From assembly GCF_000696385.1 (NCBI RefSeq), contig NZ_JJMN01000045.1:288405-352404 (forward strand): a stretch of 64,000 nt of DNA. The letters are read 5' to 3'. Of the stretch, positions 10,143-21,186 are shown piece by piece (position 1 is the stretch's first letter; every line of letters starts with the position of its first letter). Origin of the DNA: Vibrio metoecus (lineage in GTDB: Bacteria > Pseudomonadota > Gammaproteobacteria > Enterobacterales > Vibrionaceae). The notes under the pieces were generated by a model. It saw only the letters and a program-made list of their open reading frames with translations, had not been told where the DNA came from and did not search any database. A program made the position numbers and the translations under genes.

Positions 10143-10724
10143 ATGCAAAATTACCAACTAGTTTTAGCTTCCACTTCCCCATTTCGCCAACAAATTCTGG
10201 CGAAATTGAAGTTACCTTTTATCACCGCTAAGCCAGATTGCGACGAAACCCCGTTAATCGGTGAATCCCCAGAACATTTGGTGATGCGCTTAGCCGAAAA
10301 CAAAGCGCGTAGCTGCTTTTTAGCAGAGCCAAGTTTAGTAATTGGTTCCGATCAAGTCTGCATGATCGACAACGACATCATTGGTAAACCATTAACCGTA
10401 GAAAAAGCGGTTGAACAACTTTTACGCCAAAGTGGCAAGGCCATTACTTTTTATACAGGTTTAGCGCTTTTTAACAATCAAACTCAGCAAACCCATGTCG
10501 TATACGACACCTTCACTGTACATTTTCGAGTTTTATCAGAAGACATGGCACGACGCTATGTGGAAGCAGAACAGCCACTGCACTGCGCGGGCAGTTTTAA
10601 AAGTGAGGGATTAGGTATCGCACTGTTTGAACGCTTAGAAGGTGATGACCCCAATTCGCTCATCGGCTTACCCCTGATTAAGCTCATTCAGTTGTTAGAA
10701 AATGAAGGGCTCAATGTCATTTGA
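10143..10724 (+). CDS. Maf-like nucleotide pyrophosphatase (YceF subgroup)
   Basis: A 193-residue Maf-family protein that hydrolyses modified nucleoside triphosphates; the YceF subgroup prefers 7-methyl-GTP. Visible are [12 protein letters not shown] at the N-terminus, the pattern [13 protein letters not shown] ([14 protein letters not shown]), the catalytic acidic segment VIGSDQVC and GKP. It is divergent from yceD, with 150 bases between them, as in other gammaproteobacteria. Confidence 0.93.
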   Translation: MQNYQLVLASTSPFRQQILAKLKLPFITAKPDCDETPLIGESPEHLVMRLAENKARSCFLAEPSLVIGSDQVCMIDNDIIGKPLTVEKAVEQLLRQSGKAITFYTGLALFNNQTQQTHVVYDTFTVHFRVLSEDMARRYVEAEQPLHCAGSFKSEGLGIALFERLEGDDPNSLIGLPLIKLIQLLENEGLNVI

Positions 10725-10781
10725 CTTTAGCGTTGGCATTGCACAACGGACACCGCAAGGTTTTATCAACGAAAAACTAAC

Positions 10782-10811
10782 AGAAAAGGGCGAATTATCG
10801 TCCCTTTTCTT
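10782..10811. terminator. bidirectional terminator between maf and rluC
   Basis: A 9-bp stem AGAAAAGGG / CCCTTTTCT with an 11-base loop lies between two convergent genes. A-rich and T-rich flanks of the stem itself could serve either strand. Confidence 0.55.
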
Positions 10812-10832
10812 GTTTAGACATCCGGTTTACGG

Positions 10833-11780
10833 TTAAGCCTGACGCATTTTAGCAAGAGCTTGCTCAAGATGCGCCTCAAGCGGAGCGTGAATCTCCATTT
10901 TTGCCTCACTGGCCGGATGAACAAATTGAATGTTGGCTGCATGCAAGAATAAGCGCTCAATACCAAACTTTGCCGTGTAAGCATCAAACCGACGATCGCC
11001 GTAACGGTCATCCCACGCGATCGGATGCCCCATGTATTGAGTATGTACACGAATTTGGTGCGTGCGCCCAGTCACAGGACTCGCTTGTACCAACGTCGCT
11101 TCAGTAAACTTCTCCAGAATACGAAATCGCGTTTCAGACGGTTTACCGTTAGGGTTGACTCGTACAATGCTGTTAACTTCATTTTTCAGTAACGGCGCAT
11201 TGACCACTTTGCATTCAGAATCCCAGTGTCCCATTACTAAAGCGTAATAGTATTTCTGCACCGTTTTTTCACGAAACTGAGCCTGTAAATGACGCAGCGC
11301 TGAACGCTTTTTAGCGACCAGTAAAATGCCAGAGGTATCACGGTCAATACGATGTACTAACTCCAGAAAACGAGCTTGGGGTCGCAAAGCGCGCAACGCC
11401 TCAATCGCACCAAAGTGTAAACCACTACCACCATGAACTGCTGTACCTGATGGCTTATTTAGGATCAGCAGATGATCATCTTCATAAACAATACAGTGTT
11501 CCAACTCCGCCACTTTGTTGAGCTTGGTACTGGGCGGTGTTGCTTCATTTTCTTTTACTTCAACCGTCACCGGTGGAACGCGCACCACATCCCCCGCTTC
11601 TAGTTTATATTCGGCTTTCACGCGTTTTTTGTTCACGCGCACTTCACCCTTACGCAGAATTCGATAAACCACGCTTTTCGGAATTGTTTTTAATTGGTTG
11701 CGCAAAAAGTTATCAATGCGCTGACCAGCCATGTCTTCATCAATGTCGATGAACTGGACTTGAGTTCTGATTTCGTTCAT
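10833..11780 (-). CDS. rluC: 23S rRNA pseudouridine synthase (sites 955/2504/2580)
   Basis: Makes three pseudouridines in 23S rRNA. The 315-residue protein has an N-terminal S4 RNA-binding domain (about residues 18-75, QRIDNFL to EAGDVV) and a RluA-type catalytic domain with HRIDRDTSG; the catalytic aspartate is about D146. Later motifs are GRTHQIRVH and DDRYGD. It is divergent from rne over a 610-base gap, which is the conserved rluC/rne arrangement. Confidence 0.95.
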   Translation of the reverse strand: MNEIRTQVQFIDIDEDMAGQRIDNFLRNQLKTIPKSVVYRILRKGEVRVNKKRVKAEYKLEAGDVVRVPPVTVEVKENEATPPSTKLNKVAELEHCIVYEDDHLLILNKPSGTAVHGGSGLHFGAIEALRALRPQARFLELVHRIDRDTSGILLVAKKRSALRHLQAQFREKTVQKYYYALVMGHWDSECKVVNAPLLKNEVNSIVRVNPNGKPSETRFRILEKFTEATLVQASPVTGRTHQIRVHTQYMGHPIAWDDRYGDRRFDAYTAKFGIERLFLHAANIQFVHPASEAKMEIHAPLEAHLEQALAKMRQA

Positions 11781-12390
11781 GCCGCTATTCTATCTGGAAT
11801 CTTGTTAAAGTCACATTTTCTTAGAAACAAAAAGACATTTTTCATGCGCCCTAACCGCGATTTGTTGGCAAATTAACCCTGCTTACATCAGGGCTGCTGT
11901 ACAATCTGAATGCATCCTTGCTATGCAAAGTACTCTTAGCCATCATTATCTTTATTTAACAATAAGTTACCACCAGCACTTTTTGTAATCTCCCGCAAAT
12001 AATTCGCGCTACATAGCAAAGCTGATTGCTGACGTTCACTGTCACTGCTATAGTTCACAGCTGCAAGAGCTGAACTGGTGGCATTTTGTTCTTTACCGTT
12101 CAATTTCTAGCAAGTTAATGAGTAGTCAGTCGAAAAATTGAGTGCAGCACACGGCGTAAGACACACAGTTTGAGGCTTTTTGTTGCTCTACTCATCGCCT
12201 TTTCATGTTGAGTACCCACCGCCTTTATAGCGGATCACAGGCAATCGTATGCTTGTGAATACTGTTGTGCCCCAGAGCATCCCCTCCAGCCGGGAGGCTG
12301 TACCGAATAAGCCATGGGATCAGGCACCGTGAAAACGAAACACGGCAACAAAAAAGAATCAAAACTATATTAAGAAAATGAGATTTCTAA
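11781..12390. promoter_or_regulatory. rluC-rne intergenic region, long rne leader
   Basis: No gene is evident in these 610 bases. Known rne genes have a long 5' untranslated region through which RNase E controls its own mRNA, and this gap fits that. Candidate structures: CCCTG-N7-CAGGG at 11877-11893 just before a TACAAT (11900-11905, possible -10); a hairpin CCTCC-AGCC-GGGAGG near 12282-12298; and CCGTG-N9-CACGG near 12327-12345. The sequence ahead of the ATG is A-rich with a weak ribosome site. A ten-codon reading frame starts at 12378 and overlaps the rne start out of frame. Confidence 0.5.
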
Positions 12391-15300
12391 ATGAAAAGAA
12401 TGTTAATTAACGCAACTCAAAAAGAAGAGTTGCGTGTCGCGTTGGTCGATGGCCAACGTCTGTTCGATCTGGATATTGAAAGTCCGGGGCACGAATCGAA
12501 AAAAGCAAATATCTATAAAGGCCGCATTACCCGTATTGAACCTAGTCTAGAAGCCGCATTCGTTGATTACGGTGCTGAAAGACACGGTTTCCTCCCTCTC
12601 AAAGAAATTGCTCGCGAATACTTCCCTGATGGTTACAGCTACCAAGGTCGTCCAAACATCAAAGATGTTTTGAACGAAGGTCAGGAAGTGATCGTGCAAA
12701 TCGAAAAAGAGGAGCGCGGTAGTAAAGGTGCGGCGCTCACCACCTTTATCTCTCTAGCGGGTAGCTATCTTGTTCTTATGCCCAACAACCCTCGTGCTGG
12801 CGGTATTTCTCGCCGTATTGAAGGTGATGAACGCACTGAACTAAAATCGGCACTCAGCTCACTTGAACTACCACAAGGTATGGGGCTTATCGTCCGTACT
12901 GCAGGCGTTGGAAAAAGTGCCGAAGAGTTAGAGTGGGACTTAAACGTACTACTTAAGCACTGGGGTGCCATCAAGCAAGCGTCTGATTCAAACCCTGCAC
13001 CGTTCCTTATCCACCAAGAAAGTAACGTGATTGTTCGTGCGATCCGTGATTACTTGCGTCGTGATATCGGTGAAATTCTTATCGACAGCACCAGCATTTA
13101 CGAACGTGCTCTTGAGCATATTCGTTTGGTGCGCCCTGACTTCGTTAACCGTGTTAAGAAGTACGATGGCGAAGTGCCGCTGTTCAGCCATTTCCAAATC
13201 GAAAGCCAGATTGAATCGGCTTTCCAACGCGAAGTTCGCCTGCCTTCTGGTGGTTCAATCGTTATTGACCCAACGGAAGCCTTGACGTCTATTGACATCA
13301 ACTCAGCACGCGCAACCAAAGGTGGCGATATTGAAGAGACCGCTCTCAATACCAACCTAGAGGCTGCTGATGAGATCGCACGCCAACTGCGTCTACGTGA
13401 CTTAGGTGGCCTAGTCGTTATCGATTTTATCGATATGACACCTGTGCGCCACCAACGTGAAGTAGAAAACCGTCTACGTGAAGCCGTACGTGTTGACCGC
13501 GCTCGTGTTCAGATCGGCCGTATTTCACGCTTCGGTCTGCTTGAGATGTCACGCCAACGCTTGAGCCCGTCTCTGGCAGAAGCTAGCCACCACATCTGTC
13601 CTCGTTGTACAGGAACTGGGGTGATTCGTGATAACGAATCTTTGGCACTGTCGGTTCTGCGCTTAATTGAAGAAGAAGCACTGAAAGACAACACCTCGCA
13701 AGTACTTGCGGTGGTACCCGTGTCTATTGCTTCTTATCTGTTAAACGAAAAGCGTCGCTCAATCAACCACATTGAAAAAGCACAACAAGTTCGTATCACT
13801 ATCGTGCCAAATTCCGATATGGAAACGCCACACTTTGAAGTGATCCGCGTGCGTGACGGTGAAGAACAGGACATCCTGTCTTACCTGATCCCGAAAAAGC
13901 TGGAAGCGATGAAAGAAGCGGAAGGCAAAGAAGTTTTAGATGTTGATCTGAAACCAAAACGCATTGAAGAACCTGTACTGAAAGGTTTTGCTGCGCCAGC
14001 AGAAGCCGTACCAGCTCCAGCACCTAAGCCAAAAGCTGAGCCACAAATCGTTACTGAAGTGGTGAAGCCTGCACAACCTGGTCTGTTTAGTCGTCTGTTT
14101 AAAGCGATTGCGAACCTGTTCTCTTCAGCACCAGTTACAGCACAAACCGAGACTCCGGTTGTACAAACGGGTGAACCAGAGAAACCTCGTCGTGAACGCA
14201 ACGAACGTAACAATGATCGTCGTCGTAACCCTCGTGATAGAAACCGCCGTCGTGGTAATGAGGAAAATGGCGAACGTAATGAACGTAGTGATCGTAACGA
14301 TAAAGAAGGCTCAAGCAATCAACGTAAGCCGCAAGATCGTAAACCGAAGCAAGAACGAGGTGAGCGTACTGAACGCCCAGAAACGGATCGTCCAGAACGC
14401 CAAGATCGCCGCAACAAGCGTGATGAGAGCAAAACCGCTAAGCTGCTAGAGCAAGGCCGTCAATTAGCGGCAGAGGCTCAGCAACAAGACGTAAACGTAA
14501 AAACGACAGAGCCAAAAGAAGAAAAGGCGGCTGTTGTGAAAGAGCGTCGTCAACGCCGTAAGCTGACTAAGCAAATTCGCGTGAAAGATCAAGTGGCAAC
14601 TGAAGAGCTAGACCTTCTGCAAACTGCACCTATCAGCAATGAGTTTGAAGCGCCTGCATCTGTTAATCTGCCAGCAACAGAAGATTACGCAGACTCAGCT
14701 CAAGACGATAGCGAAGATGATCAGAAACAGCGCCGTAACCGTCGTTCTCCACGCCATCTACGCGCGAGTGGTCAGCGTCGTCGTCGTGGTCGTGATCGTC
14801 GTCCTAACCCGTTCCGCCTACGTAAAGGTGGAGTTGCCTCTCCTGAAATGGCGATGGGTAAAGTGATGCCTCGCTACGATTTAGCACCACGCCCACAATC
14901 GCGTCATGAAAACACTGAAGTGGCTCAACATGTGACACACGTAACTCCATCGGTTGCGGTAGAAAGTGTAACCGTAGAAACTCCGCGTACTTTAGGTGGC
15001 GTTGCTTTCCCTGAAATGGCAATGGGCAAAGTGATCGTTCGACGTCAGCCAGCTGAGATTGAACCTCAACGAGTTGAACAAGAGCCTGTGGTCGTGGCCG
15101 AGCCGATGATTGAAACGATTGTCGAGCCTGTTGTGGTTGAAGTGATTGAAGCACCTGCCGTTGAGATTGCTGATCCTGCTGTAATTGAAGCCGTAGAAGC
15201 GGCTGCAGTACAACCAGTGGGTGAAGATCATGTGGTTATTGAGAAACCGGCTGAACAAATTAAAGTAGTGAAGCCTGTCAGCGCAGACAGCAAAAAACTC

Positions 15301-15492
15301 ACAGCAAAAGCGGTTATCAAGCAACCAAGTGCCTCGTCACCAATGACTAAAGCTTCTGGCTCACAAGAGATCCGTGAAGTGTTGGTTAACGCCGCGCCAT
15401 TACGCACAGAGCGTTATCAGGCTCGCGGTGCGGGTAGCCAAGCCGCGCGTAATCAAGCGAGCTCAGCGATGGCTAAGCCGCAAAGCGAGTAA
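12391..15492 (+). CDS. rne: ribonuclease E
   Basis: Main endonuclease for mRNA decay and rRNA/tRNA processing, membrane-associated, and scaffold of the degradosome. The 1033-residue protein begins [10 protein letters not shown]. The catalytic half holds the S1 domain (about residues 35-125, [14 protein letters not shown]), the Mg-binding aspartates in [10 protein letters not shown] and VVIDFIDM, and the zinc-link CPRCTGTG. From about residue 510 it becomes low-complexity: an amphipathic membrane-targeting stretch ([13 protein letters not shown]), Arg-rich RNA-binding blocks (about 600-680), and a Pro/Val/Glu-rich tail. Two near-identical [13 protein letters not shown] motifs lie near residues 813 and 868. 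A strong terminator follows. Confidence 0.97.
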   Translation: MKRMLINATQKEELRVALVDGQRLFDLDIESPGHESKKANIYKGRITRIEPSLEAAFVDYGAERHGFLPLKEIAREYFPDGYSYQGRPNIKDVLNEGQEVIVQIEKEERGSKGAALTTFISLAGSYLVLMPNNPRAGGISRRIEGDERTELKSALSSLELPQGMGLIVRTAGVGKSAEELEWDLNVLLKHWGAIKQASDSNPAPFLIHQESNVIVRAIRDYLRRDIGEILIDSTSIYERALEHIRLVRPDFVNRVKKYDGEVPLFSHFQIESQIESAFQREVRLPSGGSIVIDPTEALTSIDINSARATKGGDIEETALNTNLEAADEIARQLRLRDLGGLVVIDFIDMTPVRHQREVENRLREAVRVDRARVQIGRISRFGLLEMSRQRLSPSLAEASHHICPRCTGTGVIRDNESLALSVLRLIEEEALKDNTSQVLAVVPVSIASYLLNEKRRSINHIEKAQQVRITIVPNSDMETPHFEVIRVRDGEEQDILSYLIPKKLEAMKEAEGKEVLDVDLKPKRIEEPVLKGFAAPAEAVPAPAPKPKAEPQIVTEVVKPAQPGLFSRLFKAIANLFSSAPVTAQTETPVVQTGEPEKPRRERNERNNDRRRNPRDRNRRRGNEENGERNERSDRNDKEGSSNQRKPQDRKPKQERGERTERPETDRPERQDRRNKRDESKTAKLLEQGRQLAAEAQQQDVNVKTTEPKEEKAAVVKERRQRRKLTKQIRVKDQVATEELDLLQTAPISNEFEAPASVNLPATEDYADSAQDDSEDDQKQRRNRRSPRHLRASGQRRRRGRDRRPNPFRLRKGGVASPEMAMGKVMPRYDLAPRPQSRHENTEVAQHVTHVTPSVAVESVTVETPRTLGGVAFPEMAMGKVIVRRQPAEIEPQRVEQEPVVVAEPMIETIVEPVVVEVIEAPAVEIADPAVIEAVEAAAVQPVGEDHVVIEKPAEQIKVVKPVSADSKKLTAKAVIKQPSASSPMTKASGSQEIREVLVNAAPLRTERYQARGAGSQAARNQASSAMAKPQSE

Positions 15493-15509
15493 CGGTTTAA
15501 TCGCCGATA

Positions 15510-15537
15510 AAAGGGCTGCTCATGCAGCCCTTTTTTA
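15510..15537 (+). terminator. terminator of rne
   Basis: Stem AAAGGGCTGC / GCAGCCCTTT with loop TCAT followed by six T, 17 bases after the rne stop. A classic intrinsic terminator. Confidence 0.9.
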
Positions 15538-15784
15538 TGCGGCCTATTGTTACCACTTTTACTTTCAACCACGACCAGTACGCCTCTCAAAATAATCATC
15601 AGCATTTGTTATAGCTAAACTATCAACAATTGATGATTGCACCTCATCGTTCATTTCTGTAGCATGCCCGGTTCAAAATTAACCCGCTTGGTCACACTTT
15701 GATGTCATCATTTTAGCGAAGCGGTTCGGTTCACTTCATGCTCATAGCTCATGGGCAACACAACGATGGAATACCGTTTTCCCT

Positions 15785-17344
15785 ATGTTTGAATTTCCCT
15801 CTTTCTCTCATCACTCGGTAAAAAATGATGTGTTATCTGGTCTAACCGTTGCGTTAGCCTTGGTTCCAGAAGCAGTAGCTTTCGCCTTTGTGGCGGGAGT
15901 AGACCCTATGGTTGGCCTTTATGCGGCGTTTATTGTTGGGTTAATTACCTCCATTTTTGGTGGCCGCCCCGGCATGATTTCGGGTGCGACAGGAGCTATG
16001 GCAGTAGTGATGGTGAGCTTAGTTGCTAGCCATGGTGTGCAATATTTATTCGCCGCGATTCTTCTCACCGGCTTACTTCAAGTCGCCGCCGGTTTATTCA
16101 AGCTCGGCAAGTTTATTCGTATGGTGCCTCATCCTGTGATGATCGGTTTTGTTAATGGACTCGCGATCGTGATTTTTCTTGCTCAACTTGGCCAATTCAA
16201 AGCACCTGACTTGAATGGCGTGCTCACTTGGTTACCCCAAGATCAATTGCTTTTGATGTTAGGCTTGGTCGCGTTAACCATGGCGATCATCCATTTCCTA
16301 CCTAAATTGACGACGGCTGTTCCTTCTTCACTCGCTGCGATTGTTACCATTACACTGTTAGTCCAAGGGTTAGGTTTAGAAACCCGAACTGTCGTGGATT
16401 TCCTACGCGCTATGTCGGGTAACGATGCGGCGACTCTCGCAGGTACTCTGCCCTCTTTCGCGCTCCCTGCGGTACCGATGACCTGGGAGACTTTACAGAT
16501 CATTTTCCCTTATGCCTTGATTCTGGCTGCAATTGGGTTAATTGAATCACTGTTAACGCTGACCGTTTTGGATGAAATGACTGGCACACGTGGCCAATCC
16601 AATCGTGAATGCGTAGGACAAGGTTTCGCTAACATCACTTGCTCCATGTTTGGGGCGATGGGTGGCTGCGCCATGATTGGTCAGTCGATGATCAACGTTA
16701 ACTCAGGTGGTCGAGGACGACTATCGGGCATTGTGGCTGCGGTTCTCTTGCTCTGCTTTATCCTTTTCACCTCCTCTTTAATTGAGATGATCCCACTCGC
16801 CGCTTTAGTCGGAGTGATGTTTATGGTGGTGATTGGAACCTTTGAATGGGCCACGTTTAAGTTAGCTCGCCGAGTTCCGAAACAAGATTTCTTCGTCATC
16901 GTACTGGTGACTGTGGTCACTGTGTTTACCGATCTGGCGATTGCTGTCGCAGTCGGTGTTATTGCCTCAGCCTTAATGTTTGCTTGGGAACATGCCAAAC
17001 ATATCTACGCGGCTAGCCATATCAATGCCGACGGACACAAAGAGTATCAAATTCATGGGCCGATTTTTTTGGGCTCCGCCGCTAACTTCCTTGAACTGTT
17101 TGATGCAAACAATGACCCTAAAGAAGTGATTGTCGATTTCGCACGCTCACGCGTGGCAGACCATTCCGCGATTGATGCGATAGAAACCTTAGCAGAACGC
17201 TATGCCGCTGTGGGTAAAACGTTACATCTGCGCCATCTCAGCCAAGATTGCCGCGCTCTACTGCATAAAGCAGGCAGTTTGGTTGAAATAAACATCAAAG
17301 AAGATCCCACTTACAAAGTCGCCAGCGATGTGTTGGCGGGATAA
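15785..17344 (+). CDS. SulP-family anion transporter with STAS domain
   Basis: A 519-residue inner-membrane protein with about ten or more hydrophobic segments, beginning near [24 protein letters not shown], the conserved SulP first helix. [23 protein letters not shown] and NIECVGQG-like ([12 protein letters not shown]) motifs are typical. From about residue 425 a soluble STAS domain follows ([23 protein letters not shown]). SulP proteins move sulfate, bicarbonate or dicarboxylates; substrate cannot be chosen here. It stands alone, with a 292-base upstream gap and a weak ribosome site. Confidence 0.88.
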   Translation: MFEFPSFSHHSVKNDVLSGLTVALALVPEAVAFAFVAGVDPMVGLYAAFIVGLITSIFGGRPGMISGATGAMAVVMVSLVASHGVQYLFAAILLTGLLQVAAGLFKLGKFIRMVPHPVMIGFVNGLAIVIFLAQLGQFKAPDLNGVLTWLPQDQLLLMLGLVALTMAIIHFLPKLTTAVPSSLAAIVTITLLVQGLGLETRTVVDFLRAMSGNDAATLAGTLPSFALPAVPMTWETLQIIFPYALILAAIGLIESLLTLTVLDEMTGTRGQSNRECVGQGFANITCSMFGAMGGCAMIGQSMINVNSGGRGRLSGIVAAVLLLCFILFTSSLIEMIPLAALVGVMFMVVIGTFEWATFKLARRVPKQDFFVIVLVTVVTVFTDLAIAVAVGVIASALMFAWEHAKHIYAASHINADGHKEYQIHGPIFLGSAANFLELFDANNDPKEVIVDFARSRVADHSAIDAIETLAERYAAVGKTLHLRHLSQDCRALLHKAGSLVEINIKEDPTYKVASDVLAG

Positions 17345-17350
17345 CGAGAC

Positions 17351-17374
17351 TAAGGCAGCCTTGCGCTGCCTTGC
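17351..17374 (+). terminator. hairpin after the SulP gene
   Basis: Stem AAGGCAGC / GCTGCCTT with a five-base loop, seven bases after the stop. It lacks a long T run, so termination may be partial or factor-assisted. Confidence 0.5.
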
Positions 17375-17461
17375 TCACCCTTTCAAATCACCAATGATTT
17401 ATCTTGCTGATAATTTAGCCTTTCCCTAGCATAGAGCTTCTGTTGTTTTTAGGAGTTTGCT

Positions 17462-18337
17462 ATGACATGGATTCTTCTCACGCTGTTCGCGGCCTTTATG
17501 CAATCTTGGCGCAACGCTTTTCAAAGTCGTCTATCTAGCGAGGTTTCTACGGTAGGCGTTACCCTCGCGCGCTTTCTCTGGGCTAGCCCACTTGCGGCGG
17601 TGTATCTGATAACGCTCTATCAGTGGCAACCTGCCGCGCTACCGACTTTTTCCACTGCATTTTGGGGCTATATTGTGGGCGCTTCATTCATGCAGATCCT
17701 TGCCACAGCCTTAATGGTCAAACTCTTCAAATACAATAATTACGCCGTCGGGGCGGGTCTGGCCAAAAGTGAAGCGTTAGTCGCCGCGATATTGGGTATG
17801 CTCTTTTTCGGCACTCAACTCACGCTATTAGGCTGGGTTGGTGTGCTAATTGGGGGTGTCGGGGTGTTTATGCTGAGCAGCCATGGAGGCTTTAGACAAC
17901 TTTCACTGCCAACCGTACTGCTTGGTTTAGGCAGTGGTAGTGCTTTTGCACTGACGTCACTTTGGGTTCGTGAAGCGAGCCTCGCCTCTCAACTGACCTT
18001 TCCCTATAGCGCAGCGTGGGTTTTATTGTTGGTCATTTCAATCCAAACATTCTGTTTGGTTGGATTCCTCCTTTATCGAGATCCGCCAACACTCCAGCGA
18101 CTTTGGCTACGCCCAAAACTGGTGATGCTCACAAGTGCCAGTAGCTGTTTAGGATCAATTGGCTGGTTTGGTGCCATGTCTTTGCAGGCTGTACCTTATG
18201 TTAAAACACTCGGTCAGGTAGAAATCTTTTTTACTATGTTGATCTCTGTATTTTGGCTGCAGCAGAAAGTACGAATTAAAGATGGCTTAGGACTCATTTT
18301 AGTCGCACTCGCAGCCATTCTGGTAATGTGGACTTAG
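17462..18337 (+). CDS. EamA/DMT-superfamily permease
   Basis: A 291-residue integral membrane protein with about ten hydrophobic helices in two repeats, the drug/metabolite transporter layout. The first repeat ends with the usual LIGGVGVFMLS, and the C-terminal end LGLILVALAAILVMW closes the second. An AGGAG ribosome site precedes the ATG. Substrate is unknown. It is convergent with adhE across a shared terminator. Confidence 0.85.
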   Translation: MTWILLTLFAAFMQSWRNAFQSRLSSEVSTVGVTLARFLWASPLAAVYLITLYQWQPAALPTFSTAFWGYIVGASFMQILATALMVKLFKYNNYAVGAGLAKSEALVAAILGMLFFGTQLTLLGWVGVLIGGVGVFMLSSHGGFRQLSLPTVLLGLGSGSAFALTSLWVREASLASQLTFPYSAAWVLLLVISIQTFCLVGFLLYRDPPTLQRLWLRPKLVMLTSASSCLGSIGWFGAMSLQAVPYVKTLGQVEIFFTMLISVFWLQQKVRIKDGLGLILVALAAILVMWT

Positions 18338-18436
18338 CTCAAAAGCGGAACATTAAATGTGAGGCTTTTACTTCCTCTTCGATGTAGCTTGAATAAAGCG
18401 CCGCTTTAAAGTCACTTCTCTAAACTGATGGCATAA

Positions 18437-18460
18437 AAAAACCCTCCTTACGGAGGGTTT
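18437..18460 (-). terminator. terminator of adhE (bidirectional)
   Basis: Stem AAACCCTCC / GGAGGGTTT with loop TTAC (plus strand). On the minus strand it is followed by seven T, so it serves adhE well; from the plus side it can also stop the permease transcript. Confidence 0.88.
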
Positions 18461-18501
18461 GTATTTCCCGATTTGTTTCGTGCTAGCGAAAACCAATCAC
18501 A

Positions 18502-21186
18502 TTACTTTTTCGCTTTTGGTGCTTTCGCGGCTTCTTGATCTGCTTTCTTTACGATAACAGTCGTGCCTTCGAAAGTTTGACCTTCTACGAATGGTTTACC
18601 GTAGTAAGAAGCCAGCAGAACTTCTTTCAGCTCAGCAATCAGTGGGTAACGTGGGTTTGCACCAGTACATTGGTCATCAAACGCTTCAACTGCTAGCGCA
18701 TCAACTTTCGCTAGGAAGTCAGCTTCGTTTACACCCGCAGATTGGATAGACATTGGGATGTCTAGGTTCGCTTTCAGCTCATCCAACCAAGTTAACAGAC
18801 GCTCAATCTTCTGTGCAGTACGGTCGCCAGCTTGGCTCAGGCCTAGGTGGTCAGCCACTTCTGCGTAACGACGACGTGCTTGTGGACGGTCGTATTGAGA
18901 GAATGCTGTTTGTTTAGTTGGGTTGTCGTTTGCGTTGTAACGTACCACGTTAGCAATCAGCAGAGCGTTTGCCAGACCGTGTGGTAGGTGGAACTCAGCA
19001 CCGATTTTGTGCGCCATTGAGTGACATACACCCAAGAAAGCGTTAGCGAATGCGATACCAGCGATAGTAGCAGCGTTGTGTACTTTCTCACGAGCGATTG
19101 GATCTTTTGCACCATTCGCGTAGCTAGAAGGTAGGTACTCTTTCAGCATCTTCAGTGCTTGCAGAGCTTGACCGTCTGAGTATTCGTTAGCAAGAACAGA
19201 TACGTAAGCTTCTAGTGCGTGAGTTACTGCATCGTAACCACCGAAAGCAGTCAGAGACTTAGGCATGTTCATCACTAGGTTCGCATCTACGATCGCCATT
19301 TGAGGAGTCAGTTCGTAGTCTGCCAGTGGGTACTTAGCGCCAGTCTTGTCGTCAGTCACAACCGCAAACGGTGTTACTTCTGAACCCGTACCTGAAGTGG
19401 TAGTGATACACACAAGCTCAGCTTTTTTACCCATTTTAGGGAACTTGTAGATACGTTTACGGATGTCCATAAAGCGCATGGCCAGTTCTGCGAAGTGAGT
19501 CTCTGGGTGCTCGTACATTACCCACATGATCTTCGCCGCATCCATTGGTGAACCACCACCTAGAGCGAGAATCACATCTGGTTGGAAGCTTTGCATTGCT
19601 GCAGCGCCTTTTTCTACTACAGACAGCGTTGGATCCGCTTCTACTTCGAAGAATGTCTGAACTTCCATGCCTTGCGCTTTCAGCAGGGCAACCACATCGT
19701 CTGCATAACCGTTGTTGAATAGGAAACGGTCAGTAACTAGGAATGCGCGTTTTTTACCTTCTAGGTCGCTCAGAGCGATTGGAAGGCTACCACGGCGGAA
19801 GTAGATAGACTTAGGTAGTTTGTGCCACAACATGTTTTCAGCTCGCTTCGCAACAGTTTTCTTGTTGATGAGGTGCTTAGGACCTACGTTCTCAGAGATT
19901 GAGTTACCACCCCAAGAACCACAACCCAGAGTCAGAGACGGTGCAACGTTGAAGTTGTACAGGTCACCGATACCACCGTGAGTGGTTGGGATGTTGACAA
20001 GAATACGGGCAGTTTTCAGTTTGTCACCGAAGTAACGGATACGATCTGCGTTAACGTCTTGGTTGGTGTACAGACCAGAGGTGTGGCCGATACCACCGAT
20101 TTCAACCATGGTTACTGCTTGTGCAACCGCGTCTTCGAAGTTGTCGGCACGGAACAGACCCAGTGTTGGAGACAGTTTTTCGTGAGCGAATTCGTCATCA
20201 TAAGAGACTTTGCCCAGACCTTCACCCACCAGCACTTTAGTATCTGCAGGTACTTTTACGCCTGCCATTTCCGCGATAGCAGCAGCAGGTTGACCTACGA
20301 TTTTCGCGTTCAGCGCGCCATCAATCAACAGTACTTTACGCACTTTATCCGCATCAGCTTTGCTCAGTACGTGCGCTTTGTGCGTTGCGAAACGCTCTTT
20401 GACTTCATCATAAACTTCGCTCACTACGATAGCCGCTTGCTCAGAAGCACATACTACGCCGTTGTCGAAGGTTTTTGACATTAGGATAGAAGCTACTGCA
20501 CGTTTGATATCAGCAGTTTCATCGATAACAACTGGAACGTTACCTGCACCTACACCGATTGCTGGTTTACCAGAAGAATAAGCCGCTTTCACCATGCCTG
20601 GACCACCAGTTGCAAGGATCAGTGCGATACCATCGTGTTTCATCAGGGCATTTGACAGCTCAACTGAAGGTTGGTCAATCCAACCGATGATGTCTTTTGG
20701 AGCGCCCGCTGCGATTGCTGCATCCAGAACCAATTTCGCTGCTGCGTTGGTTGAGTTCTTAGCACGTGGGTGTGGAGAGAAGATGATACCGTTACGAGTC
20801 TTCAGAGAAATCAGTGATTTGAAGATCGCGGTTGAGGTTGGGTTAGTGGTTGGGACGATACCACAGATGATGCCTACAGGCTCAGCGATGGTCATAGTAC
20901 CTAGGTTGTCATCTTCTTCGAGGATGCCACAGGTTTTTTCGTCCTTGTACTTGTTGTAGATAAACTCAGAAGCAAAGTGGTTTTTGATTACTTTATCTTC
21001 AACAATACCCATACCTGATTCTTCTACCGCCATTTGAGCTAGCGGGATACGCGCTTGGTTTGCTGCTAGAGAGGCTGCACGGAAGATTTTGTCTACTTGT
21101 TCTTGAGAGAAAGTAGCAAATTCAGCTTGTGCTGCTTTAACGCGAGCAACCAGAGCATCAAGTTCAGCCAGATTAGTAACAGGCAT
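18502..21186 (-). CDS. adhE: bifunctional acetaldehyde-CoA/alcohol dehydrogenase
   Basis: Converts acetyl-CoA to ethanol in two NADH-dependent steps and regenerates NAD during fermentation; forms spirosome filaments in relatives. The 894-residue protein has an N-terminal aldehyde dehydrogenase domain (about 1-440; catalytic Cys246 in NGVVCASEQ) joined to an iron-dependent alcohol dehydrogenase domain (about 450-870; GGGSPMDAAK, TTSGTGSEVTPF, and the metal ligands in FHLPHGLANA). A 629-base upstream gap holds a candidate FNR-type anaerobic promoter (see 21302-21350). Confidence 0.97.
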   Translation of the reverse strand: MPVTNLAELDALVARVKAAQAEFATFSQEQVDKIFRAASLAANQARIPLAQMAVEESGMGIVEDKVIKNHFASEFIYNKYKDEKTCGILEEDDNLGTMTIAEPVGIICGIVPTTNPTSTAIFKSLISLKTRNGIIFSPHPRAKNSTNAAAKLVLDAAIAAGAPKDIIGWIDQPSVELSNALMKHDGIALILATGGPGMVKAAYSSGKPAIGVGAGNVPVVIDETADIKRAVASILMSKTFDNGVVCASEQAAIVVSEVYDEVKERFATHKAHVLSKADADKVRKVLLIDGALNAKIVGQPAAAIAEMAGVKVPADTKVLVGEGLGKVSYDDEFAHEKLSPTLGLFRADNFEDAVAQAVTMVEIGGIGHTSGLYTNQDVNADRIRYFGDKLKTARILVNIPTTHGGIGDLYNFNVAPSLTLGCGSWGGNSISENVGPKHLINKKTVAKRAENMLWHKLPKSIYFRRGSLPIALSDLEGKKRAFLVTDRFLFNNGYADDVVALLKAQGMEVQTFFEVEADPTLSVVEKGAAAMQSFQPDVILALGGGSPMDAAKIMWVMYEHPETHFAELAMRFMDIRKRIYKFPKMGKKAELVCITTTSGTGSEVTPFAVVTDDKTGAKYPLADYELTPQMAIVDANLVMNMPKSLTAFGGYDAVTHALEAYVSVLANEYSDGQALQALKMLKEYLPSSYANGAKDPIAREKVHNAATIAGIAFANAFLGVCHSMAHKIGAEFHLPHGLANALLIANVVRYNANDNPTKQTAFSQYDRPQARRRYAEVADHLGLSQAGDRTAQKIERLLTWLDELKANLDIPMSIQSAGVNEADFLAKVDALAVEAFDDQCTGANPRYPLIAELKEVLLASYYGKPFVEGQTFEGTTVIVKKADQEAAKAPKAKK

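Noticed and set aside
19978..20478. A 166-codon open frame on the plus strand inside adhE
   Set aside because: It lies antisense to a fully conserved enzyme, has no ribosome site or recognisable motif, and is explained by codon bias of adhE.
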